Assembly (NCBI GenBank): GCA_934754425.1
Contig: CAKVIN010000005.1
Location: 60,934 to 124,933 of the forward strand
DNA length: 64,000 bases
Reading direction: 5' to 3'
From: an uncultured Candidatus Melainabacteria bacterium
Lineage (GTDB): Bacteria > Cyanobacteriota > Vampirovibrionia > Gastranaerophilales > Gastranaerophilaceae
Below are positions 46,927 through 54,850 of the stretch, piece after piece; position 1 is the stretch's first letter; the number at the start of each line of letters is the position of its first letter. Under the pieces are notes generated by a model. The model searched no databases. It was not told the origin of the DNA and saw only the letters and a list, made by a program, of their open reading frames with translations. A program made the position numbers and the translations under genes.

Positions 46927-48468
46927 ATGCAAAAAGAGAGTCTTGGGATTAACCCAAACAGTAGTAATACTGTAACAACAAACAATACAAACGATAATAA
47001 AGTTGAAAATTCAGATATAATATCTGCCAATGCAACACCTTATTTTCCACAACCTTATGAAGCACCATTAATAGGATTGGTTGAAGATGTGTATGTAGAA
47101 ACACTTGATTACATGCTTGGAATGATAGAGTTTGAAAGAGTGTTACAACGTCTAGGTGTTGATAGCAACAATAGTGTTGAAAGAAATAACAACATTTATA
47201 GTGTAATAGATTTAAGTGTTGTTAATAAACTTAGAGTGTTAAGTAATGGTGATATAACCAAAGTTGGTGATTTCACCATTAGGGTAGAATCACCATGGAG
47301 TAACACAATAGGGTTTGATGAGTATGTATTAAAGCACCTACAACAGTATCATGCAAGTTATATCAAAGATGATGTAGAATGCAACTTGTTGCACAGATTC
47401 ATCAAGCTTAATTACCAAAAGCATAACTTGATTATTCATTTGTACCCATATAAAGTTATGAAACACAAAGGAGTACCTTATCATGAAGCCCTATCTTACT
47501 GTATCAGTATAATGTGGGCAGCGATTATAAGTATTGTTGCTCGTGTTGCAACAGAAGATGATGTTGTTGAAACATTACAAGAAGTATTTTTTAGATTCAA
47601 TGCAATCTTAACCAAAATGGTGATTTGCTCTCATAGAGCATTGACTCCAGAAGGATATGGCTTCTTGCAAGAGTTGAAACAGTTATCATCAGCTAATAAA
47701 CACCTTACGATTAAAACAACAGGTAATCATGTAAACTTTAGGTGGTCGCCTCGTTCTGGCAGATTCCAAGACTATATTAAAGACTTTGCGGAACATAACA
47801 TTATAGATTCTGATACAGAACCTACTATTGATTTAAGAGGTGATAATAGTGGAAAACGTGCATGTATATATGATTGCCGAATTGACAAGTCTTCTCTTAT
47901 TACTAAGATAACAGCCGTAGGGCAGAATATTCTTAGAGATATTACGGGTTACTATGCTACGACTATTTATGGTCTGCTTTGTGATATCGACCAACTAAAG
48001 CACTTTGAACTGGCATGTCTTTTCACGTTCTTAACAGGAACAGAGGAACATAATAACTTACTAGAACACCTTATGATGAGAATCCGCACAGATATTATGA
48101 CAAGAAAATTAAAAGTTGTGAGAGTAAACAATTTTTCAACTGGCTTTACTTCTACTATGCTTTGTATTGCAGAACAAGAACTAAGAGATACTGCATTCCA
48201 AGACCTTAAACCAAACAATGATTTATATATAGCAGAGCAATTAATAAATAGATTTAATATCAGAAGGAATTTAGCAAAGGAAGTTATAACGATACTAAAG
48301 TTTGCAGAATTACCAAACGAAGAATTTGAAGAACAATTGAAACTAATAGAACGTCATAAGCAAGCTAGTATAAGAGAAAGGGTGCAATTCGTACTAACTC
48401 TAGAGCTTCCCAAGGATATATTAAATGAATTATACCGCTACTTATTGTTAGAAGGGTTTAGATTATGA
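46927..48468 (+). CDS. Unknown 513-residue element protein
   Basis: The ATG at 46927 is preferred because GGAAGGAAG lies 7-15 bases before it. The N-terminal 45 residues are Asn/Thr-rich and disordered. The rest is helical, with YHEALSYCISIMWAAIISIV and a basic segment GNHVNFRWSPRSGRFQ. No family is recognised. It overlaps the Rep-like gene by four bases (ATGA), so it may work with it in replication or in transfer. Confidence 0.7.
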   Translation: MQKESLGINPNSSNTVTTNNTNDNKVENSDIISANATPYFPQPYEAPLIGLVEDVYVETLDYMLGMIEFERVLQRLGVDSNNSVERNNNIYSVIDLSVVNKLRVLSNGDITKVGDFTIRVESPWSNTIGFDEYVLKHLQQYHASYIKDDVECNLLHRFIKLNYQKHNLIIHLYPYKVMKHKGVPYHEALSYCISIMWAAIISIVARVATEDDVVETLQEVFFRFNAILTKMVICSHRALTPEGYGFLQELKQLSSANKHLTIKTTGNHVNFRWSPRSGRFQDYIKDFAEHNIIDSDTEPTIDLRGDNSGKRACIYDCRIDKSSLITKITAVGQNILRDITGYYATTIYGLLCDIDQLKHFELACLFTFLTGTEEHNNLLEHLMMRIRTDIMTRKLKVVRVNNFSTGFTSTMLCIAEQELRDTAFQDLKPNNDLYIAEQLINRFNIRRNLAKEVITILKFAELPNEEFEEQLKLIERHKQASIRERVQFVLTLELPKDILNELYRYLLLEGFRL

Positions 48469-49427
48469 TTACAGAACCTAAGATTGATAAGTTAAGCTTT
48501 AATATCAAGAAAAGGGACATTATCGTAGAAGAAAAGCTTGAAAGTATAACAAAGTTCCTAGAAAGCAAGAAAATAACTTTTCATAACTCCCCTTTTTATT
48601 TTACGGTACACTTAAACCCAACTAGGTTAATACGTCCCAATATTAATCCAGATAGTCAAAAGCACAATTTACAGATGAATGTAGAGTTACTAAAAGAGTT
48701 TATTAATGAATTAACAGCATTGACTGTTCCAATTTATAAACTGAATATTACTAATCTTCATATTGCTAAAGATAGAGTAATGAATAATCCAGTAACTTCT
48801 TATTACACACCATTACTTAAAGACCAAACTCAATATAAAGGGAGAGTAAAAGCGGTAGAAGTAAATAATGGAACTACGCCAAGTGTTCATATTGCTAACG
48901 AAAGTAAGGGTATGAACCGTGGCGAATGGTTGTTCAAGATTTATGATAAATCTGCTCAATTGCAAAGTCATTTGGACGTTAAATATATAGAACCATTTGA
49001 ACCTTTAACAAAAGATGAGATTAGGATATTGGGAAAAGGATATAGCAAATGTACTGGCATGGTAAACTTAACCAAAACCAATCTAATGAGATGTGAAGTT
49101 GAACTAAAGAGGAATGGCTTATTAAAGCTTTCTCCTTCATCAACAAGACTTACCATTCTTGATATTTTAAAATGGATTGAAACTAATACGTTAACAGGAG
49201 TATTAAATAATACATTCCAAGATATTGCTGAAAGGTCAATATTTCCAAGTAAGAAAGAGAGAACTAAAGAGTCTGAATTAGATAAATTCATTATGTCTGA
49301 CGGATTGACTAGATTTGATAGTTTATTCCTTGCTTTGAATAAGTATCCGATTTATAAAGAGTATATGAACAAAGTCGTTAAAGCAAATGACTTGTTGATT
49401 GAAGAAATCAGAAACAAATTCCTCTAA
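48465..49427 (+). CDS. Putative rolling-circle replication protein
   Basis: This 320-residue protein shows KLNITNLHIAKD in the middle, then WLFKIYDKSAQLQSHLD and LMRCEVELKRNGLLK. The KxYDK and RxExxL order is typical of gene II/X-type and related rolling-circle replication initiators of phages and plasmids. The assignment rests on these patterns only. If right, it would nick element DNA at an origin and could also stand in for a relaxase. It is translationally coupled to the 513-aa gene. Confidence 0.55.
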   Translation: MITEPKIDKLSFNIKKRDIIVEEKLESITKFLESKKITFHNSPFYFTVHLNPTRLIRPNINPDSQKHNLQMNVELLKEFINELTALTVPIYKLNITNLHIAKDRVMNNPVTSYYTPLLKDQTQYKGRVKAVEVNNGTTPSVHIANESKGMNRGEWLFKIYDKSAQLQSHLDVKYIEPFEPLTKDEIRILGKGYSKCTGMVNLTKTNLMRCEVELKRNGLLKLSPSSTRLTILDILKWIETNTLTGVLNNTFQDIAERSIFPSKKERTKESELDKFIMSDGLTRFDSLFLALNKYPIYKEYMNKVVKANDLLIEEIRNKFL

Positions 49428-49619
49428 GCACTTCAAATGCAGCCTCTCTGTTGACTTATAACTCTTATCAAGTGTTTTGTTGGATAAATTCTGCACTGAT
49501 TTTATTAAACTCGCTAAAAACGGCGTGGGTGGCCTCTCGTGGCGATTGTTAATTCTGTTAAAGTTGACAAGGTCGGAAAGTAAGTGTAAACTTATCATCA
49601 CATGATAAAGGAGTGGAAC
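49428..49619 (+). promoter_or_regulatory. Gap with promoter and dyads before the TPR gene
   Basis: TTGACA (49564-49569) and TAAACT (49587-49592) are 17 bases apart. TTATCAT and ATGATAA (about 49592-49608) form a dyad over the start region. The stretch GGCGTGGGTGGCCTCTCGTG (about 49523-49542) is GC-rich for this element and could hold an origin for the Rep-like protein, but this is not shown. Confidence 0.5.
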
Positions 49620-50555
49620 ATGGAAGCTAAAGAATATTGTGAACGAGCATACGCAAAGAGTAGTAATAAGGATTATGCAGGTGCTATTGAAGATTATAAC
49701 AAAGCGATTGAATTAGACAATGAATATGAACAAGCATACTTTGACAGAGCATTTTGCAAGTCAGAACTTGAAGACTATAAAGGTGCTATTGAAGATTACA
49801 ATTTCCTTGCTCAAAGAAACGATTTTGAAGACTTACCTGATGTATATTATTTTCGTGGTTGTTGTTATTCCTCTCTTGAAAACCACACACAAGCTTTAAA
49901 CGACCTGAATAAAGCTATTGAGTTGAGCCCAGAATGTGCCGTTTATCATTTTTTGTTAGCAAGCTTATATCAATCTAAAGAAGAGTTTGACAAGGCTCTA
50001 GTACATTATGAAAGAGCAAATGAGCTTGATTCAAGCTATAAAGATGAAAGTAAAAAAGATATTTGTTATTGTGCCTTCCATATTGGGGATAAGTTGTTAC
50101 ACGAAAAGCAATATACAAAAGCTCTTGAATACTTTAACCGAGTGCTTGAATTAGATAACAACCATGAACGTGCTTACGTTCAAAGAGCTTATTGCAGAGG
50201 TATTTTAGAGGATTATAACGGGGCTATTGAAGATTACAAAGTTGCACTCACATTGAATGCTGATGATTCTATTACTTATTACAATTTGGGGTACGTTACT
50301 TATAAACAGGACAATACAAAAGGTACAGAATACTTTACTACATTTATTGAAAAGGCAAGTCCACAAAAAGAACATTTAGAAGAAGTTGCAAATGCGTATT
50401 ACCTTAGAGGTTTGACTTATATGGCTAATAAGGCTTACACAAATGCAATAGAAGACTTTACCAAAGCAATTGAAGCAGGCTTTAAAGACAAAAAAATTGC
50501 AAGCAAGATTGAAGCTTGTAACGACAAGATAATGGAAATGTCTGTTACTCAATAA
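49620..50555 (+). CDS. TPR-repeat protein
   Basis: This protein has 311 residues from MEAKEYCERAYAKSSN; AAAGGAG at 49608 fixes this start. It consists almost wholly of tetratricopeptide repeats: DYAGAIEDYNKAIELDNEYE, NHTQALNDLNKAIELSPECA, QYTKALEYFNRVLELDNNHE, AYTNAIEDFTKAIEAGF. It is a protein-binding scaffold with no signal peptide. The partner is unknown. Confidence 0.92.
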   Translation: MEAKEYCERAYAKSSNKDYAGAIEDYNKAIELDNEYEQAYFDRAFCKSELEDYKGAIEDYNFLAQRNDFEDLPDVYYFRGCCYSSLENHTQALNDLNKAIELSPECAVYHFLLASLYQSKEEFDKALVHYERANELDSSYKDESKKDICYCAFHIGDKLLHEKQYTKALEYFNRVLELDNNHERAYVQRAYCRGILEDYNGAIEDYKVALTLNADDSITYYNLGYVTYKQDNTKGTEYFTTFIEKASPQKEHLEEVANAYYLRGLTYMANKAYTNAIEDFTKAIEAGFKDKKIASKIEACNDKIMEMSVTQ

Positions 50556-50583
50556 TCGCCTTAGATAAATAGCTTTCAATATA

Positions 50584-50601
50584 TTACATTCTGTAATGTA
50601 A
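50584..50601. repeat. Dyad upstream of the short recombinase
   Basis: TTACATT and AATGTAA flank CTGT. Size and place fit a binding site for the recombinase that starts 30 bases later, or a self-repression operator. Confidence 0.4.
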
Positions 50602-50630
50602 CGTAGAAAACATTATGGAGTGTAAGAAAG

Positions 50631-51194
50631 ATGAAACATTTAGTAGAACCGATAAAGGATAAGGAACAGATAAAAGCTGTTGAAAGTTATTTGGCTAGTT
50701 ATAGCAAGAGAAATCAGTTGATATTTGCTTTTGGAGTAAATACGGGTTTAAGAATATCTGATATTCTAGGTCTTAATATTGAAGACGTTAAGAATAAAAT
50801 GTACGTTGAAATTCATGAAAAGAAAACCGATAAGTACAAACGTTTCCCATTAAACAACAAACTTAGAGGACTTATTCGAGAATACTTGAAAGAACGAGAA
50901 CAACTGTATTCTGTAAGTGAAGGCAATCCGTTGTTTATAGGTAAGAAACATTGTCGGCTTAACCGTTCGCAAGTTTATCGTTTTCTAAACGAAGCATGCG
51001 AAAAGGTGGGGTTGAAGATTAATGTAGGTTGTCATTCATTGCGGAAAGCATTTGGATATCACCACTACAAACAGAACAACGACCTTGCTTTATTACAGAA
51101 GATACTTAACCATTCAAGTCCTTCTATTACGTTGAGATATATTGGTATAGACCAAGAAACGATTGATATATCTTATAACAACTTTGAGTTATAA
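50631..51194 (+). CDS. Short tyrosine recombinase (catalytic domain only)
   Basis: This 187-residue protein has only a catalytic domain. All key residues are there: R in TGLRISDILGL, K in HEKKTDKYKRFP, HSLRKAFGYHHY, HSSPSITLRYIGI with the tyrosine. It lacks the arm-binding and core-binding domains of the main integrase. Its paralogue lies at 56445-56993 on the other strand. Together they bracket the toxin-antitoxin and peptide operons, so they could act on the cargo DNA. Confidence 0.88.
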   Translation: MKHLVEPIKDKEQIKAVESYLASYSKRNQLIFAFGVNTGLRISDILGLNIEDVKNKMYVEIHEKKTDKYKRFPLNNKLRGLIREYLKEREQLYSVSEGNPLFIGKKHCRLNRSQVYRFLNEACEKVGLKINVGCHSLRKAFGYHHYKQNNDLALLQKILNHSSPSITLRYIGIDQETIDISYNNFEL

Positions 51195-51251
51195 ATATTT
51201 GTGATATCGCCCTTGAAAAGGTAACTTATTCATGTTATACTAATAACAGAT

Positions 51252-51587
51252 ATGGATAACAAACAGTTTATAGCAGAATTAACAGACGAGGCAGAAGAAC
51301 AATTGTTCGCTCTATCTGTTGATAACAGAGTCAAGATAGCCGAAGCTATCAGAACATTTGAAAAAGTTGGTACACAATACAAGAATATCAACGATTTAGG
51401 AAATGGTTTGTTTGAAATAAAGCCCAACAAGGTTAGAGCGTACTTTATGTATGACCCAAACAGAAGACGAATTATAATAGTCGGTCTGATTGTTTTAAAG
51501 GAAACGCAGAAAGCACCATCACGATATATAAAGCAGGCTCGCAAAAACATTGAAAGATACCTTAACCAACAGGAATTAAAGATATGA
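51252..51587 (+). CDS. RelE/HigB-superfamily toxin
   Basis: This 111-residue protein has the Gp49/HigB2-type layout: ELTDEAEEQLFALSVDNRVK, LGNGLFEIKPNKVRAYFMYD, IIIVGLIVLKETQKAPSRYI. The ending with lysines and the KKT-like KETQKAP is typical of such mRNA interferases. It overlaps the next gene by four bases. Confidence 0.82.
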   Translation: MDNKQFIAELTDEAEEQLFALSVDNRVKIAEAIRTFEKVGTQYKNINDLGNGLFEIKPNKVRAYFMYDPNRRRIIIVGLIVLKETQKAPSRYIKQARKNIERYLNQQELKI

Positions 51588-51898
51588 AGAAACTTAGAAC
51601 ATTAGAAGAAATATTAGATGATAGAAAGTTCTTTACAGAAGAACAAGCAGAGCAAGTGCGTAAGCATTCTGATGAAGAAGCCATGATGATATTGCATGGT
51701 GGAAAACGTGATAATGCAGGCAGGAAACCTGCAATTGAGGGAAATTCACGAAATAGAGTAATTAAAGTTTCTGATGATACAAAAGAAGCAGTTAATTATG
51801 CCTATTCCGTTGGAATTGCGATAAACTTAGAAGATGTTAAGTTGTTGCAATACATAAAAGAACATGGTTTGACGTTAGCAAACTTGAAACAAGCTTAA
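51584..51898 (+). CDS. Probable antitoxin
   Basis: This 104-residue protein is translated from an ATGA overlap with the toxin. It has a GGKRDNAGRKP patch, often seen in phage DNA-binding proteins, and a C-terminal helical region SVGIAINLEDVKLLQYIKEH. There is no obvious XRE helix-turn-helix. The antitoxin role is inferred from place and size. A strong terminator follows. Confidence 0.65.
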   Translation: MKKLRTLEEILDDRKFFTEEQAEQVRKHSDEEAMMILHGGKRDNAGRKPAIEGNSRNRVIKVSDDTKEAVNYAYSVGIAINLEDVKLLQYIKEHGLTLANLKQA

Positions 51899-51972
51899 GA
51901 TATGTAAAGATTCTAGCAAATATTGTTTTAACACTTGACAAGCTTTGGAATAATATCAATAATAGATTGGAT

Positions 51973-52021
51973 AACCTAAGGAACACTTCCTGTAACTATT
52001 ACATAGTGCCTTAGGTTTTTT
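51973..52021 (+). terminator. Terminator after the toxin-antitoxin pair
   Basis: AACCTAAGG (51973-51981) and CCTTAGGTT (52009-52017) form the base, with CACT/AGTG inside, and a T-run follows. It isolates the next operon. Confidence 0.88.
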
Positions 52022-52271
52022 GTTGCTTTGTTCCCCCCCCCAGACACAGATAAAGATTTATGCACCGAAATGTAATGGAACAAAATATGTAAATTGGTGC
52101 ATGCGTACTACAAGATAATTATAGCCGATATCGGCATAACGTGTCAAGTTGCATAACACTTTATTAGATACAATTCTTAATCCATTGAAACATAGACTAT
52201 ATAAGTCTTTTAAGAGTTATGCACCAATTTACATAAAATGGTGCATAAGAAAAACAGAAAGGAAATAGGCT
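52022..52271 (+). promoter_or_regulatory. Repeat-rich control region of the peptide operon
   Basis: The 373-base gap between the antitoxin and the first peptide gene has no ORF. GGTGCAT or its inverse ATGCACC occurs at 52060, 52096, 52219 and 52240, as two inverted pairs. TATGTAAATTGGTGCAT (52086-52102) is an exact 17-bp inverse of 52219-52235. GCCGATATCGGC (52124-52135) is a perfect palindrome. A run of nine C lies at 52033-52041. The layout suits a regulator binding two sites, or an origin or transfer site. Confidence 0.65.
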
Positions 52272-52376
52272 ATGTTGAAAATTTCAAGAGTTGCAAGACA
52301 CACAACTTTGATTACTTGTGGTTGCCCTAGAGATACTGAAGGAACTTGTGGCATTATGTACAGGTCAACTCTTTAG
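52272..52376 (+). CDS. Candidate RiPP precursor peptide 1
   Basis: This 34-residue peptide has a good ribosome binding site (GAAAGGAAATA). It begins MLKISRVARHTTLI and goes on TCGCPRDTEGTCGIMYRSTL, with cysteines at 16, 18 and 26. It is nearly the same as the second peptide; the differences lie mainly in the loop between the cysteines and at the end. Residues 1-15 would be the leader and the cysteine part the core. A radical SAM enzyme in the same operon could crosslink it. The alternative is a leader peptide for attenuation, since a hairpin follows. Confidence 0.72.
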   Translation: MLKISRVARHTTLITCGCPRDTEGTCGIMYRSTL

Positions 52377-52391
52377 ACTTTATCAAACTAT

Positions 52392-52413
52392 AAGCCCCTT
52401 TAATTAGGGGCTT
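52392..52413 (+). terminator. Hairpin after peptide gene 1
   Basis: AAGCCCCT (52392-52399) and AGGGGCTT (52406-52413) pair fully around TTAATT. Only a short T-run follows, so it may reduce rather than stop transcription or protect the mRNA 3' end. Confidence 0.75.
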
Positions 52414-52437
52414 TGATTAATAGAAAGGAAATAAATT

Positions 52438-52539
52438 ATGTTGAAAATTTCAAGAATTGCAAGACACACAACTTTGATTACATGTGGTTGTCCAAAAACA
52501 AGTGAAGCTTTTTGTGGAATTATGTATAGAGGTTTGTAA
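52438..52539 (+). CDS. Candidate RiPP precursor peptide 2
   Basis: This 33-residue peptide also has an AGAAAGGAAATAA site. It reads MLKISRIARHTTLI then TCGCPKTSEAFCGIMYRGL, with cysteines at the same places (16, 18, 26). Of the 33 aligned positions about 25 are unchanged; the variable ones sit between C18 and C26. That looks like selection to vary a small ring while keeping its frame. The whole unit of site, gene and hairpin is a tandem copy of the first. Confidence 0.72.
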   Translation: MLKISRIARHTTLITCGCPKTSEAFCGIMYRGL

Positions 52540-52545
52540 ATAAAT

Positions 52546-52569
52546 AAAGCCCCTAATTAAAGGGGCTTT
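52546..52569 (+). terminator. Hairpin after peptide gene 2
   Basis: AAAGCCCCT (52546-52554) and AGGGGCTTT (52561-52569) pair fully around AATTAA. It matches the hairpin after peptide 1. Partial read-through would give much peptide and little enzyme. Confidence 0.78.
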
Positions 52570-52591
52570 CAATTCAGAAAGGCATAACAAA

Positions 52592-52897
52592 ATGTGTACA
52601 TCACAAGATAGACTAAGAATATATCGTAATTATATTGATGAATTAATATCAGCTATGAATAAAATAGATGACAATGACGATGGTGAATTAGATGGTATTG
52701 AGAACATAACCGATATATCTATATTGAAAGATATATTAGATATGGAAGTTGAAGAAATTTTCTTTATCCCTAAAGAACATACTGATTTTAGAACAAGACG
52801 ACATGCTGTATTATTCTTCAATTATTGGAATTACTTACAATTCTTGAAGGGTGTTGGAATAGAGCATAATTTAAGAACAGATATTTTAGCACAATAA
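52592..52897 (+). CDS. Unknown 101-residue protein between peptides and radical SAM enzyme
   Basis: The protein is acidic and starts MCTSQDRLRIYRNYIDELIS. Residues about 27-38 (DDNDDGELDGIE) fit an EF-hand loop, though a plain acidic turn is also possible. The rest is helical with aromatic residues (HAVLFFNYWNYLQFLKGV). No family is recognised. It lies 13 bases before the radical SAM gene, so it is likely part of the same pathway, perhaps a chaperone or immunity protein. Confidence 0.7.
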   Translation: MCTSQDRLRIYRNYIDELISAMNKIDDNDDGELDGIENITDISILKDILDMEVEEIFFIPKEHTDFRTRRHAVLFFNYWNYLQFLKGVGIEHNLRTDILAQ

Positions 52898-52910
52898 TTA
52901 AGAGGAACTA

Positions 52911-54311
52911 ATGACACAACTAACACTGCCGAAATGGCTTTCATTTCAGACATATAAATTTGGAACAGAAGATAGCAGAACCTTTATATCTAATGAACGA
53001 ATACATGAATACGTTTTGTTGGAAGGTTTAGCCTCTGATTTGTGGAAAGTTATTGCTGACACAGAAGACTATGACAGAGTTAAGGAATGGGCGATTTCTA
53101 AAGGTTTAGGTGATGAGTTGGACGGTTTTATTGAAGAACTAAAAGCTCAAGACCTCATCTCAAATGATAACGCTGACAAGTCTAGTGCTGAAATTGATAT
53201 AATGCCTGTTGGTTGTGAAAACGAAGAAGAAACATTGAAACTTGAAGAAGACATGAGAAAATGGTGTTTCAAGAATGGTTTTCTTTATTCCTTGTTGGTA
53301 GAATTAACTTATGGGTGCAACCTTAAATGTGTACATTGCTATAACCCTAAAGATATAAACAATGTTCAGATAGACATTGATAAAATGAAAGAGATTATTG
53401 ACCAAGCAAGAGAAATTGGAGTATTTAAAGTTGTATTTTCTGGCGGTGAATGTACGTTGCACAAAGATTTCATTGAAATATTAGAATATGCAAGAAGTAA
53501 GCGAATGTCTGTTGAAATATTTACTAACGGACAAACTTTGTATGATAATCCAGAACTATTTGAAAGAATTATTAACTCTTATCCTTATAGAGTAGGTTTA
53601 AGTATGTATAGCTTAAATGAAGATACTCATGAGAAGGTTACTTCTGTAAAAGGTTCTCATAACAAGACTTTAAGTATTATTAAAGAGTTAAGAGCAAAGA
53701 ATATTAATATACAGATAAAGAACTTCTTACTCAATATCAATTGCAAAGATTGTATTGCAGTAAAGAAATTTGCGAATGAGATAAAAGCAAATACGGCAGG
53801 TGATACCTCATTAACACCAACAATTGAAGGTGATACAAAGAACTTTCAATATGTAGTCGGTGAAGAAGATTTGTACGAATTATACACTAACCCAGATTCA
53901 CCGCTGAACGTAAGGAATACTGTTAAAAGGGATATAAACAAGATTCAGAACGAAGGCTTATGTGCAGGTGGTAGCTATGACCTTTGTGTATCACCGCCCC
54001 TAGAAGTCCACCCTTGTGTATCTTTACCAATAAATTTAGGAAATTTGAATGAAGTAACCTTAAAAGATATATGGCAAGGTGCATTGGATAAAGACCCTAA
54101 TAGTAAATTATACCAATGGCAACAAGTATCCTTCAAAGACCTGCAAGAATGCTACAAAGAAGATTATTGTGCGTTTTGCACATACTGTGCTGGCATGGGA
54201 ATGCTTGAAAATGGTTACTTGAAGAAATCTGATGTTCTATGCAGGCAAGCAAAGGTGAAACAAAGAGCCTACAATGATTTGCACAAAAAAGATTTAGAGG
54301 AAGTAAAGTAA
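52911..54311 (+). CDS. Radical SAM/SPASM peptide maturase with PqqD-like N-terminus
   Basis: This is a 466-residue enzyme. Residues about 20-85 look like a PqqD-type recognition domain (LLEGLASDLWKVIADTEDYD ... LDGFIEELKAQDLIS). The radical SAM core has C136-N-L-K-C140-V-H-C143 for the catalytic cluster and the GGE motif at 178-180. The C-terminal SPASM region has eight cysteines (351, 359, 369, 414, 420, 423, 426, 444), enough for two auxiliary clusters. Such enzymes link cysteines or side chains in RiPP precursors. The two small peptides upstream are the expected substrates. Confidence 0.92.
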   Translation: MTQLTLPKWLSFQTYKFGTEDSRTFISNERIHEYVLLEGLASDLWKVIADTEDYDRVKEWAISKGLGDELDGFIEELKAQDLISNDNADKSSAEIDIMPVGCENEEETLKLEEDMRKWCFKNGFLYSLLVELTYGCNLKCVHCYNPKDINNVQIDIDKMKEIIDQAREIGVFKVVFSGGECTLHKDFIEILEYARSKRMSVEIFTNGQTLYDNPELFERIINSYPYRVGLSMYSLNEDTHEKVTSVKGSHNKTLSIIKELRAKNINIQIKNFLLNINCKDCIAVKKFANEIKANTAGDTSLTPTIEGDTKNFQYVVGEEDLYELYTNPDSPLNVRNTVKRDINKIQNEGLCAGGSYDLCVSPPLEVHPCVSLPINLGNLNEVTLKDIWQGALDKDPNSKLYQWQQVSFKDLQECYKEDYCAFCTYCAGMGMLENGYLKKSDVLCRQAKVKQRAYNDLHKKDLEEVK

Positions 54312-54421
54312 TGGATATTATCGGTTTGCTAAAACAATGGATAAGACGATTCCTGCAAAACAACCCTAAAGTAGCTTTTGGTTTGCTTATCCTAATAATC
54401 CTTTTAGCGATAATACTTTAG
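54311..54421 (+). CDS. 36-residue single-pass membrane peptide
   Basis: The start codon overlaps the radical SAM stop by one base (TAATG). The peptide has a basic N-terminal half (LLKQWIRRFLQNNPK) and one hydrophobic helix (VAFGLLILIILLAIIL). It could be an immunity, export-helper or membrane-active peptide. There is no cysteine, so it is not another precursor of the same type. Confidence 0.6.
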   Translation: MDIIGLLKQWIRRFLQNNPKVAFGLLILIILLAIIL

Positions 54422-54430
54422 AGGTGGAAT

Positions 54431-54847
54431 ATGTTTAGGTTCTTAGTTGTACTCTTGTTCATATTTACTTCATTTCTAAATTGTGCCAATGCCTACGACA
54501 CACGTTTATCACCAGAGCTACGCAACGCATACGGCAAGCAACAACAACGTTCTACCGATAGTAAGGGGAACACAATTCTTGTAACTCCTCATTATCGGAA
54601 TTATGCCGAAAGAAATGAGAACGTAACAGAAAAGGTGGTTGCAATTTACGACAAAAGAAGTCCTGCGTACGGTTACAAGTACATTCTTTACACTCCAATT
54701 GGGAAATATGTAGGACACCATAAGGTTATGCAATCCAATGGTAATTTAGGACTTGAGCCTGTCCCAGAAGGGGGCGAAGGTAGTGAACTCCCTTGTTTTC
54801 GTAGCTTGAAGGAAGCTAAGCACCATTATTATCCAGAATGGTATTAA
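54431..54847 (+). CDS. Exported protein of unknown function in the peptide operon
   Basis: This 138-residue protein has a signal peptide (about 1-21, ending NCANA-YD). The mature part has a repeated-strand look (VTEKVVAIYDKRSPAYGYKY, ILYTPIGKYVGHHKVM) and a lone cysteine near the end. No family is recognised. A GAGGTGG site precedes it. Possibly involved in handling or immunity outside the inner membrane. Confidence 0.7.
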   Translation: MFRFLVVLLFIFTSFLNCANAYDTRLSPELRNAYGKQQQRSTDSKGNTILVTPHYRNYAERNENVTEKVVAIYDKRSPAYGYKYILYTPIGKYVGHHKVMQSNGNLGLEPVPEGGEGSELPCFRSLKEAKHHYYPEWY

Positions 54848-54850
54848 ATT

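Noticed and set aside
52033..52041. Run of nine C
   Set aside because: It could be a phase-variation tract, but it is in noncoding DNA and may be a sequencing length error; no frame depends on it.
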